Source: a virus
Virus record (IMG/VR): IMGVR_UViG_3300022926_001291
Coordinates: 1 to 27,414 of that record
Direction: 5' to 3' (one strand)
DNA length: 27,414 nucleotides
The notes under the pieces are model-generated. The model ran no database searches, was not told the DNA's origin, and saw only the letters and a program-made list of their open reading frames with translations. A program made the position numbers and the translations under genes. This document shows, in pieces, positions 15,581-23,144 of this stretch. The first letter of the stretch is position 1, and each line of letters begins with the position of its first letter.

Positions 15581-16285
15581 TCACAGATTATTTCTGAACG
15601 CTACTCTATTTCTTAATATTGCTGTAGTATTTGGTTTTAGATCTTTATTAACCAGAACATGAGCATGTATTTTACAGTCATCGCCTATAGTAACGTTTTC
15701 TTGTTTTGAACTATGTCCATTTAATACTGTTGCTCTTGTGCCTACATAAACATTATTACCTAAAATAACGTTACTCATCAGATACGCACCAGCAGATAGT
15801 ATACAATTATCACCTACTTTTGTGTCTGTAGCAATACCAGAATTGTCTAAAAAGTTACAGTGTTCCCCTATTTCAACTCCGCCTCTGATATTAACATTTC
15901 TGCTGATAAACGTGCCTTGACCAACTTTTACATTTTTACTTAACATACTCTGTGGGTCAATTAATGTGTGGCATTCTAACTTGTTGTCTTTAATAAATTT
16001 CATATGTTGTAATCTTAACTGATGCCCATTTGCTACAGTAGATTCTACATTACTATTACCATCCCAAAATGTACCAATAAAGAACTTAGCATCTCCAAAT
16101 TTCTTTGGATTTTCTATTAAATCAAGTTCACTACCAAGACAAGGCAATCCTCCTACGCTGTCTACTCTTCCAGCATATAGTTGATCAACAAAACCAAGCA
16201 CTGGTATTTCTAATGCGTCACAGGTTTCAGTGATCCAATCCCAGGTTTGTCTAGCACCTATTAATACTAATGGTTGTTTTTTCAC
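15581..16285 (-). CDS. PglD-like sugar O/N-acyltransferase (left-handed beta helix)
   Basis: This 234-residue protein has an N-terminal Rossmann-like sugar-binding part (PLVLIGARQTWDW, residues 5-17) and a C-terminal hexapeptide-repeat acyltransferase domain with turns such as KNVKVGQGTFIS and VIGNNVYVGT-type repeats. This is the PglD/NeuD layout: the enzyme transfers an acetyl group from acetyl-CoA to an amino or hydroxy group of an NDP-sugar. The start is GTG 16283-16285, because GGAG lies 9 nt upstream; a TTG at 16300 would place that GGAG inside the gene. A consensus promoter lies upstream (16325-16353). No aminotransferase is visible nearby, so O-acetylation may be more likely. Confidence 0.82.
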   Translation of the reverse strand: MKKQPLVLIGARQTWDWITETCDALEIPVLGFVDQLYAGRVDSVGGLPCLGSELDLIENPKKFGDAKFFIGTFWDGNSNVESTVANGHQLRLQHMKFIKDNKLECHTLIDPQSMLSKNVKVGQGTFISRNVNIRGGVEIGEHCNFLDNSGIATDTKVGDNCILSAGAYLMSNVILGNNVYVGTRATVLNGHSSKQENVTIGDDCKIHAHVLVNKDLKPNTTAILRNRVAFRNNL

Positions 16286-16316
16286 TGATGTTAACTCCAA
16301 CGGTAAATATAGTTAT

Positions 16317-17117
16317 ATGTTTAAATTATACAGCCTAATAAAGAACTCGTCAAATTATTCTCAAACACTTTATATACAAACAGCGATGTATATAACTGTT
16401 TTGGTAGGATTAATCACAAATTTTAATTTTGGTTTATTACTAGTAGGTCTGATATTAGGATGGTTATTATTTTGTTTTGGTGTAAGCATTAGCCTACATA
16501 AATTTATCAGTCATCGTTCGTTTGATGCTCGAAACAGATTTGTTAAATTACTATTACTATGGTTAGGAACACAAACTACTCTAGGTAGTCCCATTGGTTT
16601 TGCCGCAGGACATAGACAACACCATTTAGACAGTGATGGCGACACTGATCCATTTAAGTTAGAAAACAATATGTGGCATAATATCAAATTATGGTTTTAT
16701 CGTTTTCCTTTAAACACTATTAGCCCCAGACTAGTTAAAGACTTATCAAAAGATCCAGACTTTAAATTTTTTCATAAAAACTATTGGAAAATTTGGAGTA
16801 TACTACCAATTACAATATTAATTATTAGCCCTGTATATTTTGTTTACTTTTTTGCTATTCCGGTTGTTTATTGTTTTGTGGGTATGAGCTATGTTACTGT
16901 TGTTGCTCATTCTAAAACATGGCAACGACTTTTCCGTGGTACCAATGAATTCAATGATCTGGATGACAGTTGGGACAGTAACTTCTTTACTTACTTGTTT
17001 GCTGGCGAAGGATTCCATCACGCACATCATGTTGATCCAACTCAATATGATTATGGAAAAACAAACAATAGATTTGATTTTTCTGGAACTGTTATAGAGA
17101 AATTACTTAAAGACTAA
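16317..17117 (+). CDS. membrane fatty-acid (acyl) desaturase, plus-strand copy
   Basis: This 266-residue protein has the three histidine boxes of stearoyl-CoA/acyl-lipid desaturases: HKFISH (61-66), HRQHH (99-103) and HHAHH (234-238). Hydrophobic segments at about 24-57, 75-92 and 160-192 match the usual membrane layout. These di-iron enzymes add a double bond to a fatty acyl chain in the inner membrane. The start MFK matches its paralogue on the other strand. No Shine-Dalgarno sequence precedes it, and a longer frame opening at a GTG (16230) would run into the opposing acyltransferase gene, so it was rejected. This is the only plus-strand gene in the window; its stop interlocks with that of the paralogue. 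Confidence 0.85.
   Translation: MFKLYSLIKNSSNYSQTLYIQTAMYITVLVGLITNFNFGLLLVGLILGWLLFCFGVSISLHKFISHRSFDARNRFVKLLLLWLGTQTTLGSPIGFAAGHRQHHLDSDGDTDPFKLENNMWHNIKLWFYRFPLNTISPRLVKDLSKDPDFKFFHKNYWKIWSILPITILIISPVYFVYFFAIPVVYCFVGMSYVTVVAHSKTWQRLFRGTNEFNDLDDSWDSNFFTYLFAGEGFHHAHHVDPTQYDYGKTNNRFDFSGTVIEKLLKD
16325..16353 (-). promoter_or_regulatory. sigma70-like promoter for the acyltransferase and cupin block
   Basis: On the minus strand, TTGACG (16348-16353), a 17-bp spacer and TATAAT (16325-16330) form a promoter. It lies inside the first codons of the oppositely oriented desaturase gene, an overlap that could cause interference between the two directions. Confidence 0.72.
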
Positions 17118-17935
17118 ACGTGATATTTTTGAGAATATTCAGATTTCTCTGGTACACGACCAATTAACTTAATCATCCAGAAACCTAAATCCCAATCTCT
17201 TTCAGTAAATTTATTACTAGCCGCACCTGGTTGTGTGTGATGATTATTATGATTACCATCGCCAGGAACAAACACTGATGCTATCTTACTATTAAAAGTT
17301 AAGTCAGTGCTAGGAAAGTTTGTATAACCAATCCACTCATACAAGTATCTATTATGTGCTAACACAGTAATATAACTAATAGCCTGGAACGCATAGATAA
17401 TTGGCAAGAAGTAAAAGTATGTTGCCACCTTAGGTGATATTAAAAATAAGATTAAGAACCAACCTAGATTTATTTTAAAATAATGTTTGTGAAAAAACTT
17501 ATGATCTTTATCAATTGATAAGTCTTTTACTGTTCTTGGGTTGATATGATATGTTGGGAAGTAGTAGAACCATAGTCTAACGCTACGCCACCAGCCACCG
17601 CCATTGATGTTGGGTGAATGGGGATCACCTTCGTGATCAGAATAATTATGATGCTTACGATGTGTACATGCCCAACTAATATTTGAGCCTAAACTTAACA
17701 CAGTTGATGAAAACAACATCATTATTTTAAAGAATCTATTCTTTGGTTCAAATGATCTATGGCTTGAGTATTTGTGTAATCCACAGGCCGCACCTATTAG
17801 GAATATTATCCAACTATATCCTAATCCTACTAGTAACCATAGCCAATCAAAGTATAATATAATACCTGTTAGGAGTCCTATATAGGCAAATGCCTGTAAT
17901 AATTTAACTTTAGTATCGAGGGTAAATTTAAACAT
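17114..17935 (-). CDS. membrane fatty-acid (acyl) desaturase, minus-strand copy
   Basis: This 273-residue protein is a paralogue of the plus-strand desaturase, with the same box order: HKYSSH (54-59), HRKHH (92-96) and HNNHH (229-233). Membrane segments lie at about 12-50, 70-90 and 156-195. The boxes are intact, so it should bind the di-iron centre. It follows the tRNA genes on the same strand, beginning 24 nt after tRNA-Glu, so it may be read from the tRNA promoter. A TATAAATA late-type box lies 7 nt before the ATG. Its stop (TAG) and that of the plus-strand copy (TAA) share bases. Two divergent copies may act on different positions or chain lengths; this is inference. Confidence 0.87.
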   Translation of the reverse strand: MFKFTLDTKVKLLQAFAYIGLLTGIILYFDWLWLLVGLGYSWIIFLIGAACGLHKYSSHRSFEPKNRFFKIMMLFSSTVLSLGSNISWACTHRKHHNYSDHEGDPHSPNINGGGWWRSVRLWFYYFPTYHINPRTVKDLSIDKDHKFFHKHYFKINLGWFLILFLISPKVATYFYFLPIIYAFQAISYITVLAHNRYLYEWIGYTNFPSTDLTFNSKIASVFVPGDGNHNNHHTQPGAASNKFTERDWDLGFWMIKLIGRVPEKSEYSQKYHV

Positions 17936-17942
17936 AGACTAT

Positions 17943-17950
17943 TATTTATA
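17943..17950 (-). promoter_or_regulatory. perfect T4-type late promoter box before the desaturase
   Basis: TATAAATA on the minus strand matches the T4 late consensus exactly and lies 7 nt from the desaturase ATG. In T4 the start site is about 5-7 nt beyond this box, so transcripts would start at or near the AUG. Chance occurrence in AT-rich DNA is possible. Confidence 0.4.
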
Positions 17951-17958
17951 TATAAAAT

Positions 17959-18034
17959 TGGTACACCCAAGGGGATTCGAACCCCTGTTGCCGCCGTGAA
18001 AGGGCAGTGTCCTAGGCCTCTAGACGATGGGTGC
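17959..18034 (-). tRNA. tRNA-Glu (anticodon UUC), CCA encoded
   Basis: This 76-nt cloverleaf has the acceptor strands GCACCCA/TGGGTGT, discriminator A and an encoded CCA at 17959-17961. The anticodon loop CTTTCAC gives UUC, read for GAA/GAG. The T arm is AGGGG-TTCGAAT-CCCCT, and the D-loop and variable loop are of ordinary length. The first acceptor pair is a G-U wobble. It is the last of three tRNA genes in a cluster. Confidence 0.95.
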
Positions 18035-18041
18035 CTATAAA

Positions 18042-18117
<76 letters not shown>

Positions 18118-18125
18118 ATATAAAC

Positions 18126-18215
18126 TGGCGGAAGTGGTAGGATTCGAACCCACGGACCAGTTTCCCGGTCGACGGTTTAGTAAACCGTTGCTTTAAGCCG
18201 CTCAGCCACACTTCC
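18126..18215 (-). tRNA. tRNA-Ser, long variable arm, apparent anticodon ACU
   Basis: This 90-nt type II tRNA has the acceptor GGAAGTG/CACTTCC, discriminator G (as in bacterial tRNA-Ser) and an encoded CCA. The D arm is GCTGAGCGGCTTAAAGC, and a 14-nt hairpin forms the variable arm. The anticodon stem ACGGT/ACCGT encloses TTACTAA. By standard numbering U33 is followed by A34-C35-U36, so the anticodon is ACU, reading the AGU Ser codon. Bacterial AGY-reading tRNA-Ser normally has GCU, so this is one base different. It is the first gene after the tRNA promoter. Confidence 0.9.
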
Positions 18216-18223
18216 ATATTTAA

Positions 18224-18252
18224 ATTATAACAATCTAAACATAGAAAGTCAA
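18224..18252 (-). promoter_or_regulatory. sigma70-like promoter of the tRNA cluster
   Basis: TTGACT (18247-18252), a 17-bp spacer and TATAAT (18224-18229) lie on the minus strand. The predicted start is within a few bases of the mature 5' end of tRNA-Ser (18215), so little 5' processing would be needed. Confidence 0.85.
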
Positions 18253-18263
18253 CTAATTTTGGC

Positions 18264-19637
18264 TTAACTAAAACTAAATGCTAATTTTCCTTGAACTCTT
18301 GATGAATAGTAGTTCTTACCACCATCTACTAGAATTTTACCTTCAAAGTTTGGAGGATAAACTGCTTTGAATCCTTTGAGTACTGCGTCTTCACCTTGTT
18401 TACTCATTGCTGTGTAAACTTGAATAATTGACGATTGGTTTAATAATGCTAGAGCACCACGAGTAAATTCTGGATTCTTATTAATTTCTTTTGCTACAGT
18501 CTTAGCCACAGCGGCCATGATAGCATATCCAGTATTGAATCCCTTAACTTCATTGTTGACTTTAAATCCTGATAGCAATCTACGAGCATCTTCACTGATG
18601 CCGTCAAAATCTGTTTTACCTGTCTTAACATATTCATCAACTTCTTGACTGAGTTGATCATTGATGCCCGGCATATCTAGTGCCTGTCCAATTTTAAATG
18701 GACCGTCTTTAGCAGTGTTCTCAGCAATCAGTTTAACTATACTAACTGTGTATTCTGCTGATTTTACTAATTCTGAATTGCCTTCTTTTTCTGCTTTTAC
18801 GTAAGCGTCATATAAATTCTTTGCTGATGCCTTAGCACCGGAACCGCCTTTTGAACTAATGCCAATTTCCTGTCCGTTGGGTGCAATTAAGAAACTATCA
18901 CACAAGGCCGCATTCATTGCCATTGGCCACATCATTTTACAATTAGACCAGTTAGCACCATCTGCTAATACTTGTCTTGCTTCTTCTGCTTGTCCTAGAA
19001 TAACTCCACCTTCTAAAGCTACAGGTTGCATAATCTCACCAAAGTAATCACGTATAGCTTCCATTTGATCAGCCATACCAGGAAATACTATATCAGCTCT
19101 ACCTTGTGCTAATTTCTGTAAGTTTTGTTTAAATATTTCTTTAACTGAATCTGGAGAGTTTTGAGTAACTGTGCCAATAACTTGATCAGTTGACATAAAC
19201 TGATTTTCTGTTTTAATTAAATTCTGTGGATCGTAACCTGCTTGTAATTTTGTAGCCCCTTTAGTTGCTAGGCTCCATCCTGATGGTACTTCTTTGTTTG
19301 ACCATACACTCAGCATGTTATGTTTTGTTTTTTGTAGGTATCTACCCCATAACATAACACCACCTTCTCTATCATTTAGTACAGCAACAGCAAATGCTAA
19401 ACTAGCGTTGTTTGAAGCATTTACCCATTGTATTTTAGTTTTCATATCGCTTTCATATTTTGCGACAAATTGATCACGCTCATCTGTGGTTAAAAATTTA
19501 CCATCATTTGAATCTGGATCAGGGTAGTAATCAATGCGTTGGAATTCTGCTTCTTGTCCATTTGTGTTAACAAACTTGTCGCCTTCTATACGACCAAATA
19601 GACCTTTTGCTTCTGTAATAAATTGGTTAGCTCTCAT
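18264..19637 (-). CDS. large hypothetical protein, phage type
   Basis: This 457-residue soluble protein has no membrane segment or signal peptide. It starts MRANQFITEA, a style of N-terminus I have seen in several marine T4-like phage proteins. A distinctive central segment is GQEIGISSKGGSGAKASAKN (about 253-272). The strand followed by a Ser-Ser-Lys could be a degenerate PD-(D/E)XK-type nuclease core, but this is a weak analogy and I do not claim nuclease function. The ATG (19635-19637) is preceded by a late-type box with 7 nt spacing and no strong ribosome site. It is the gene just upstream of the tRNA cluster. I recognise no family. Confidence 0.65.
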   Translation of the reverse strand: MRANQFITEAKGLFGRIEGDKFVNTNGQEAEFQRIDYYPDPDSNDGKFLTTDERDQFVAKYESDMKTKIQWVNASNNASLAFAVAVLNDREGGVMLWGRYLQKTKHNMLSVWSNKEVPSGWSLATKGATKLQAGYDPQNLIKTENQFMSTDQVIGTVTQNSPDSVKEIFKQNLQKLAQGRADIVFPGMADQMEAIRDYFGEIMQPVALEGGVILGQAEEARQVLADGANWSNCKMMWPMAMNAALCDSFLIAPNGQEIGISSKGGSGAKASAKNLYDAYVKAEKEGNSELVKSAEYTVSIVKLIAENTAKDGPFKIGQALDMPGINDQLSQEVDEYVKTGKTDFDGISEDARRLLSGFKVNNEVKGFNTGYAIMAAVAKTVAKEINKNPEFTRGALALLNQSSIIQVYTAMSKQGEDAVLKGFKAVYPPNFEGKILVDGGKNYYSSRVQGKLAFSFS

Positions 19638-19644
19638 AGTTAAG

Positions 19645-19652
19645 TATTTATC
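19645..19652 (-). promoter_or_regulatory. candidate late promoter box, 7 nt from the ATG
   Basis: GATAAATA on the minus strand lies 7 nt before the ATG of the 457-residue protein. The spacing is the same as for the desaturase box at 17943-17950. Confidence 0.35.
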
Positions 19653-20412
19653 TACGTTCGATATCTACTTCATCACATCCAATGCCGAATTGTATTTCAA
19701 TGATATGACATGGTTCTGTAAAAGGATTAGTAATTTTGTGCCAACGTTCCATAGGAACAACGTATTCATCATGCTTATGTAAATCCTTAAACCATGTTGT
19801 TGCGTTATCTTCAAATTCAACTCTACATTGTCCTTGTGCTATATGCCATAGTTCTTGTCTACAGAAATGTCTCTGCATTGATAAACTTTTTCCCGGCATT
19901 ACTGTAAGTTCTTTTACTTTAGTTGTAGTTACATCATGTAATACACGATAGTATCCCCAATCACGTTCTGTTTTTGGTGCTTTCCATTCTTCTAATATCC
20001 AACTAGATGAATTTAATTTATTATCACCTCCAACACCAAATACAAATTCTACAGTAGGATCATTTTTAAAATGTTCGAGTTCAGGAATATTACCTCTGGT
20101 TCTATCGCCACCGTTGGCAAATATTATTTGACTGTTTGGGTATAACATCTTAGCATTGTTGATTGCTTCAATAGCAGTATCGTCAGTATCATCAAACAGA
20201 AAACAGTGTTCTACATCTTTAAGACTTTTTAGTATAGGAATTCTATCAGTGCTAGGCATAAAAGGACGACCTTTTTTGCGTGTTAACCAAGCATCACTAT
20301 TAACTCCAACAATTAGCATATCCCCTAATCGCCTTGCTGAGTGAATATATTCAATGTGTCCTTTATGTAACGGATCAAACCCTCCCGTTACAATGACTAC
20401 TCTATTTAACAT
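19648..20412 (-). CDS. fusion: cytidylyltransferase (RfaE2-like) + cupin
   Basis: This 254-residue protein has an N-terminal nucleotidyltransferase of the HxGH class, GGFDPLHKGHIEYI (10-23, with His16 and His19), as in glycerol-3-phosphate cytidylyltransferase and the ADP-heptose enzyme HldE C-terminal domain. The later FANGGDRTRGN segment fits the second family motif. From about residue 150 a cupin domain resembles the one in type II mannose-6-phosphate isomerases (WGYYRVLHD, then SLSMQRHF). The fusion probably activates a sugar or polyol phosphate as a CDP or ADP derivative and adds an isomerase or binding domain. It overlaps the upstream methyltransferase by 11 nt. Confidence 0.82.
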   Translation of the reverse strand: MLNRVVIVTGGFDPLHKGHIEYIHSARRLGDMLIVGVNSDAWLTRKKGRPFMPSTDRIPILKSLKDVEHCFLFDDTDDTAIEAINNAKMLYPNSQIIFANGGDRTRGNIPELEHFKNDPTVEFVFGVGGDNKLNSSSWILEEWKAPKTERDWGYYRVLHDVTTTKVKELTVMPGKSLSMQRHFCRQELWHIAQGQCRVEFEDNATTWFKDLHKHDEYVVPMERWHKITNPFTEPCHIIEIQFGIGCDEVDIERR

Positions 20413-21313
20413 ATCTTCGTTTTGGTGGTTTTAATATACCAGTTGGTTTTAACACTGTTTGATCTATAGATCTGTGATCAGGTCCTTGATATTTTGACTC
20501 ATTTGATTTTGTAACTGTTCCCTGGTTACCTTTTATTGTAGGCTCTCCGGCTTCTTCGGGAATAACTGTACGTTGTGGTATCCAATCTATGTAGTAATTT
20601 TCTTTATCTAACCATGGCATAATTATGTCTTCTTGTTTCAAGTACCCATTTGCCTGTATACTAGCAACAATGCTTGGATTTAATAATTCTTTATCTACCA
20701 GATCAAACCACGTGGTAGTTTTTGGGTTCATTGGTTCAATTTCAGTTTTATAAACAGCCATTTTAATCCATGGATCATTGAATTTTTTTAATAGGTATGC
20801 ATCTCTACAATCAAATCCATTGACTGCCAGCATGTAAATTAAGTTAGTGGGTGTAAAATTATAAAAACAATTATTATATGTTCTACTATAATATCTATTG
20901 TCGACAACTCCGCTATGTTGCGGGACATGCAATACTAACATGCCGTTAACTGTCATTTGTTCATTCCAAAATTTCAAAGTTTCAATTGGATTCGTACTGT
21001 ACTGTAAACTGTCATGAGCCCACATTAAGTCAATACTAACTGGTAAAATTCGTTGTTCTGTGAAATCTCTGTTAACTTTTTTAATATTTGGTAAATCTGG
21101 AACTTTGTCTAAATTAGATTGTTTGATATCTACAGCGTAACATTTAAAATCATACGGTTCAGGTGGATCATCTTGATTTTCCAATGTTGCCCACCAAGTA
21201 ATGTCGTGCCCTGCTCCACAGCCCATATCACATATTGTGTCTAAACTTCCCAAAAAGTTTTCATATCCGTAGAGTAAGTTAAGCGAATGTTGTGAATCGT
21301 GCGGATTAACCAA
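20402..21313 (-). CDS. SAM-dependent methyltransferase, class I
   Basis: This 303-residue protein has the class I SAM-binding site DMGCGAGHD (about 30-38), followed by an acidic turn in YAVDIKQSNL and a later DLMWAHDSLQY (about 115-125). A proline-, lysine- and threonine-rich tail follows from about residue 250. It uses a TTG start (21311-21313), supported by GGAGG 9 nt upstream and by the absence of any early in-frame ATG. Its start overlaps the UvsY-like gene by 8 nt. The substrate is unknown: small-molecule, sugar or protein methylation are all possible. The fold is clear; the substrate assignment is not. Confidence 0.75.
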   Translation of the reverse strand: MVNPHDSQHSLNLLYGYENFLGSLDTICDMGCGAGHDITWWATLENQDDPPEPYDFKCYAVDIKQSNLDKVPDLPNIKKVNRDFTEQRILPVSIDLMWAHDSLQYSTNPIETLKFWNEQMTVNGMLVLHVPQHSGVVDNRYYSRTYNNCFYNFTPTNLIYMLAVNGFDCRDAYLLKKFNDPWIKMAVYKTEIEPMNPKTTTWFDLVDKELLNPSIVASIQANGYLKQEDIIMPWLDKENYYIDWIPQRTVIPEEAGEPTIKGNQGTVTKSNESKYQGPDHRSIDQTVLKPTGILKPPKRRYVK

Positions 21314-21761
21314 TTGATGCGTCCTCCATACCTGCTGTACGCAGTCTAGTAATATGCCCTAACATGAAGTTCTTGCTTTCAAGTCCTTTCATAACTCCTA
21401 ACCATTTGTTACGTAATAGAGCTACTTCGTTAATAATAGTTTCAAAGTCAATGACTTCATCTTCTCCGTCCACATATTTTTCGGCGTCTCTCGACGTTAA
21501 TGCTCTGTTGTAGGCTTCAAGATATTTTTGAAAGTGTTTACGTCTAATTTTACGCAACTGTATGTTAAGAAAGTTTAATACTGCTTCAATTTCCTGTAGT
21601 TGATTAAACCTGTGTTCTGTAACTCCTGGTAATCCACCTAAGGATTTTTCAATGTTGCCGTGTACTCCAATTTCACGTTTAGCAGATTCTAACTCTGCTT
21701 CATAGTGAGCAATCATGTCTGGAATTGCGCCTAGACTAGCAACTACTTTACTATACCACAT
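21306..21761 (-). CDS. uvsY: probable UvsY-like recombination mediator
   Basis: This 151-residue, mostly helical, charged protein lies directly after UvsX, separated only by an 81-residue gene. Its C-terminal half resembles T4 UvsY in spacing and residue class: a basic helix ending in HFQKYLEAYNRAL, an acidic DGEDEV turn, and a GLESKNFMLGHITRLRTAG tail comparable to the KSRGFAIKHIQDMR region of T4 UvsY. UvsY loads UvsX onto gp32-coated single-stranded DNA, and both partners are encoded in this window. The similarity is from memory and not strong, so it could be another small accessory protein. Confidence 0.5.
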   Translation of the reverse strand: MWYSKVVASLGAIPDMIAHYEAELESAKREIGVHGNIEKSLGGLPGVTEHRFNQLQEIEAVLNFLNIQLRKIRRKHFQKYLEAYNRALTSRDAEKYVDGEDEVIDFETIINEVALLRNKWLGVMKGLESKNFMLGHITRLRTAGMEDASIG

Positions 21762-22006
21762 TAATAATCATCACTTCCGTAGTCAACATCTTCATCATCA
21801 GGATCTTCTTCCTCTCCAAGGTATTCGTGTACTGCTCTACCTAAATAGGAATCTGTTCCGCCAAAAGTTTTTAAATCCTCATCACTTATTCCTGAATCAG
21901 CAACAATGGCAACTGTATGATCAGCGGCCGCTTGTCTGTCTTTTGATGGGATATATTCTTTAGCCGTTAGCCACATATCACTAAGAATATCAACATCTAT
22001 TGTCAT
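21761..22006 (-). CDS. small acidic phage protein next to uvsX
   Basis: This 81-residue protein has a strongly acidic C-terminal tail (EEEDPDDEDVDYGSDDY), a short helix-forming start and a glycine-containing middle. Its ATG follows GAGGATTAAGCAGA, a good ribosome site, and lies 5 nt after the UvsX stop. It overlaps the next gene (TAATG). The acidic tail might interact with DNA-binding proteins or mimic DNA charge, but there is no proof. No family recognised. Confidence 0.7.
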   Translation of the reverse strand: MTIDVDILSDMWLTAKEYIPSKDRQAAADHTVAIVADSGISDEDLKTFGGTDSYLGRAVHEYLGEEEDPDDEDVDYGSDDY

Positions 22007-22011
22007 TCTGC

Positions 22012-23142
22012 TTAATCCTCTGTTACTTCGTGGACATCACCGTGTCCATCAACTGTTAATTTTATTGTTTCTTCTACTGCTGGTTCTACTGTTTCTTCTT
22101 CAACATCATTACTTAGTCTTTTTAGGCTAGAACTTATTTCTTTCATAGCGATGTCTAAGCAACCTTCTTCATTGTTTTCCCATGCTTTACGGAACTGTTT
22201 AATTTCTGTTCCATCAACTGTGGTGTATACTAACCTGTTACCTTCTTTTTTAAGTAGTCCCTTGCCTTCTAGCATATCAGTTAGTCCTGAGTAAGGATTC
22301 ATACCTGTTTCATATGGAATCTTAACCTGTACTGATTCAAAAGGTTTAGCATATCTAGTTTTCATAACTTTACATGCGGCTCTGATACCTTTAACTTCTG
22401 ATATCTTGTTACCATCTTCATCTTCTTTTAGTTTTAGTTTACGCATAGCAACTACAATTGATGAAGCGTAGATAAAGCCTTGTCCACCTGATATCTTGTC
22501 ATCTGGATCAAACATATCCTGTGAAGCATAAGTATGGTTAGTACATACCAAGCCTACGTTGTGTGAGCCAATCATGTTAACAGTATTACGGACCAATGAA
22601 GTTAGTGCCTTAGGCTTACGACCCATATCACCTTTCATATCACCTTTTTGGAACTGATCCACATCTGTTGGAGTAAGTAACATACCTAAACTATCAATAA
22701 CAAACATCACTTTAGGACGTTCTTCATCTGGTAGTGTTTTATAGTCTTTCATAAATTCACTAATTGTTTTAGCAACGTCATCAATCATAGCCATGTTTAG
22801 TTTTAGAAGTTTATCTTCTGAAACATCTACACCTAGTGCTGTTAACCAAGATTCATCTAGTGCGTTTTCTGTATCAATTAATACAACATAGATACCCTGT
22901 GCCTGTGCTGATTTGATAATGTTACCTGAACAAATATATGATTTACCTGCACCAGATTCACCAGCAAATACTGTAACTTTACCTAGTGGAATACCACCAT
23001 TGAAGTCACCACTAATCAAATAGTTTAGTGTGTAGTTACCTGTTGATACCCAGTCAGTTGGATCGTTAAATCCAATACCAAGTCCATCAATGCTTTTAGT
23101 TAAAGTTTTACGAAACTTTGAAACGTCAAACGGTTTTGCCAT
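22012..23142 (-). CDS. uvsX: UvsX, RecA-like recombinase
   Basis: This 376-residue protein has a RecA fold with Walker A GESGAGKS (61-68), an ATP-binding Walker B region FVIDSLGM (147-154), a further GQGFIYASS segment, and an N-terminal region typical of T4 UvsX rather than bacterial RecA. It forms filaments on single-stranded DNA and drives strand exchange for phage recombination-dependent replication. The length is close to T4 UvsX (391). GAGGG lies upstream of the ATG at 23140-23142. It begins 2 nt after the radical-SAM stop, so it is probably read from that cassette or from a promoter beyond the visible consensus. The C-terminal tail is acidic, as in UvsX. Confidence 0.9.
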   Translation of the reverse strand: MAKPFDVSKFRKTLTKSIDGLGIGFNDPTDWVSTGNYTLNYLISGDFNGGIPLGKVTVFAGESGAGKSYICSGNIIKSAQAQGIYVVLIDTENALDESWLTALGVDVSEDKLLKLNMAMIDDVAKTISEFMKDYKTLPDEERPKVMFVIDSLGMLLTPTDVDQFQKGDMKGDMGRKPKALTSLVRNTVNMIGSHNVGLVCTNHTYASQDMFDPDDKISGGQGFIYASSIVVAMRKLKLKEDEDGNKISEVKGIRAACKVMKTRYAKPFESVQVKIPYETGMNPYSGLTDMLEGKGLLKKEGNRLVYTTVDGTEIKQFRKAWENNEEGCLDIAMKEISSSLKRLSNDVEEETVEPAVEETIKLTVDGHGDVHEVTED

Positions 23143-23144
23143 AA

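Noticed and set aside
16230-16316. GTG-initiated extension of the plus-strand desaturase frame
   Set aside because: It would run through the first codons of the acyltransferase on the other strand, adds no family-like residues, and the MFK start at 16317 matches the paralogue.
18126-18215. tRNA-Ser as an amber suppressor (CUA in the loop)
   Set aside because: CTA occurs in the loop sequence but at positions 35-37, not 34-36; U33 and stem pairing fix the anticodon as ACU.
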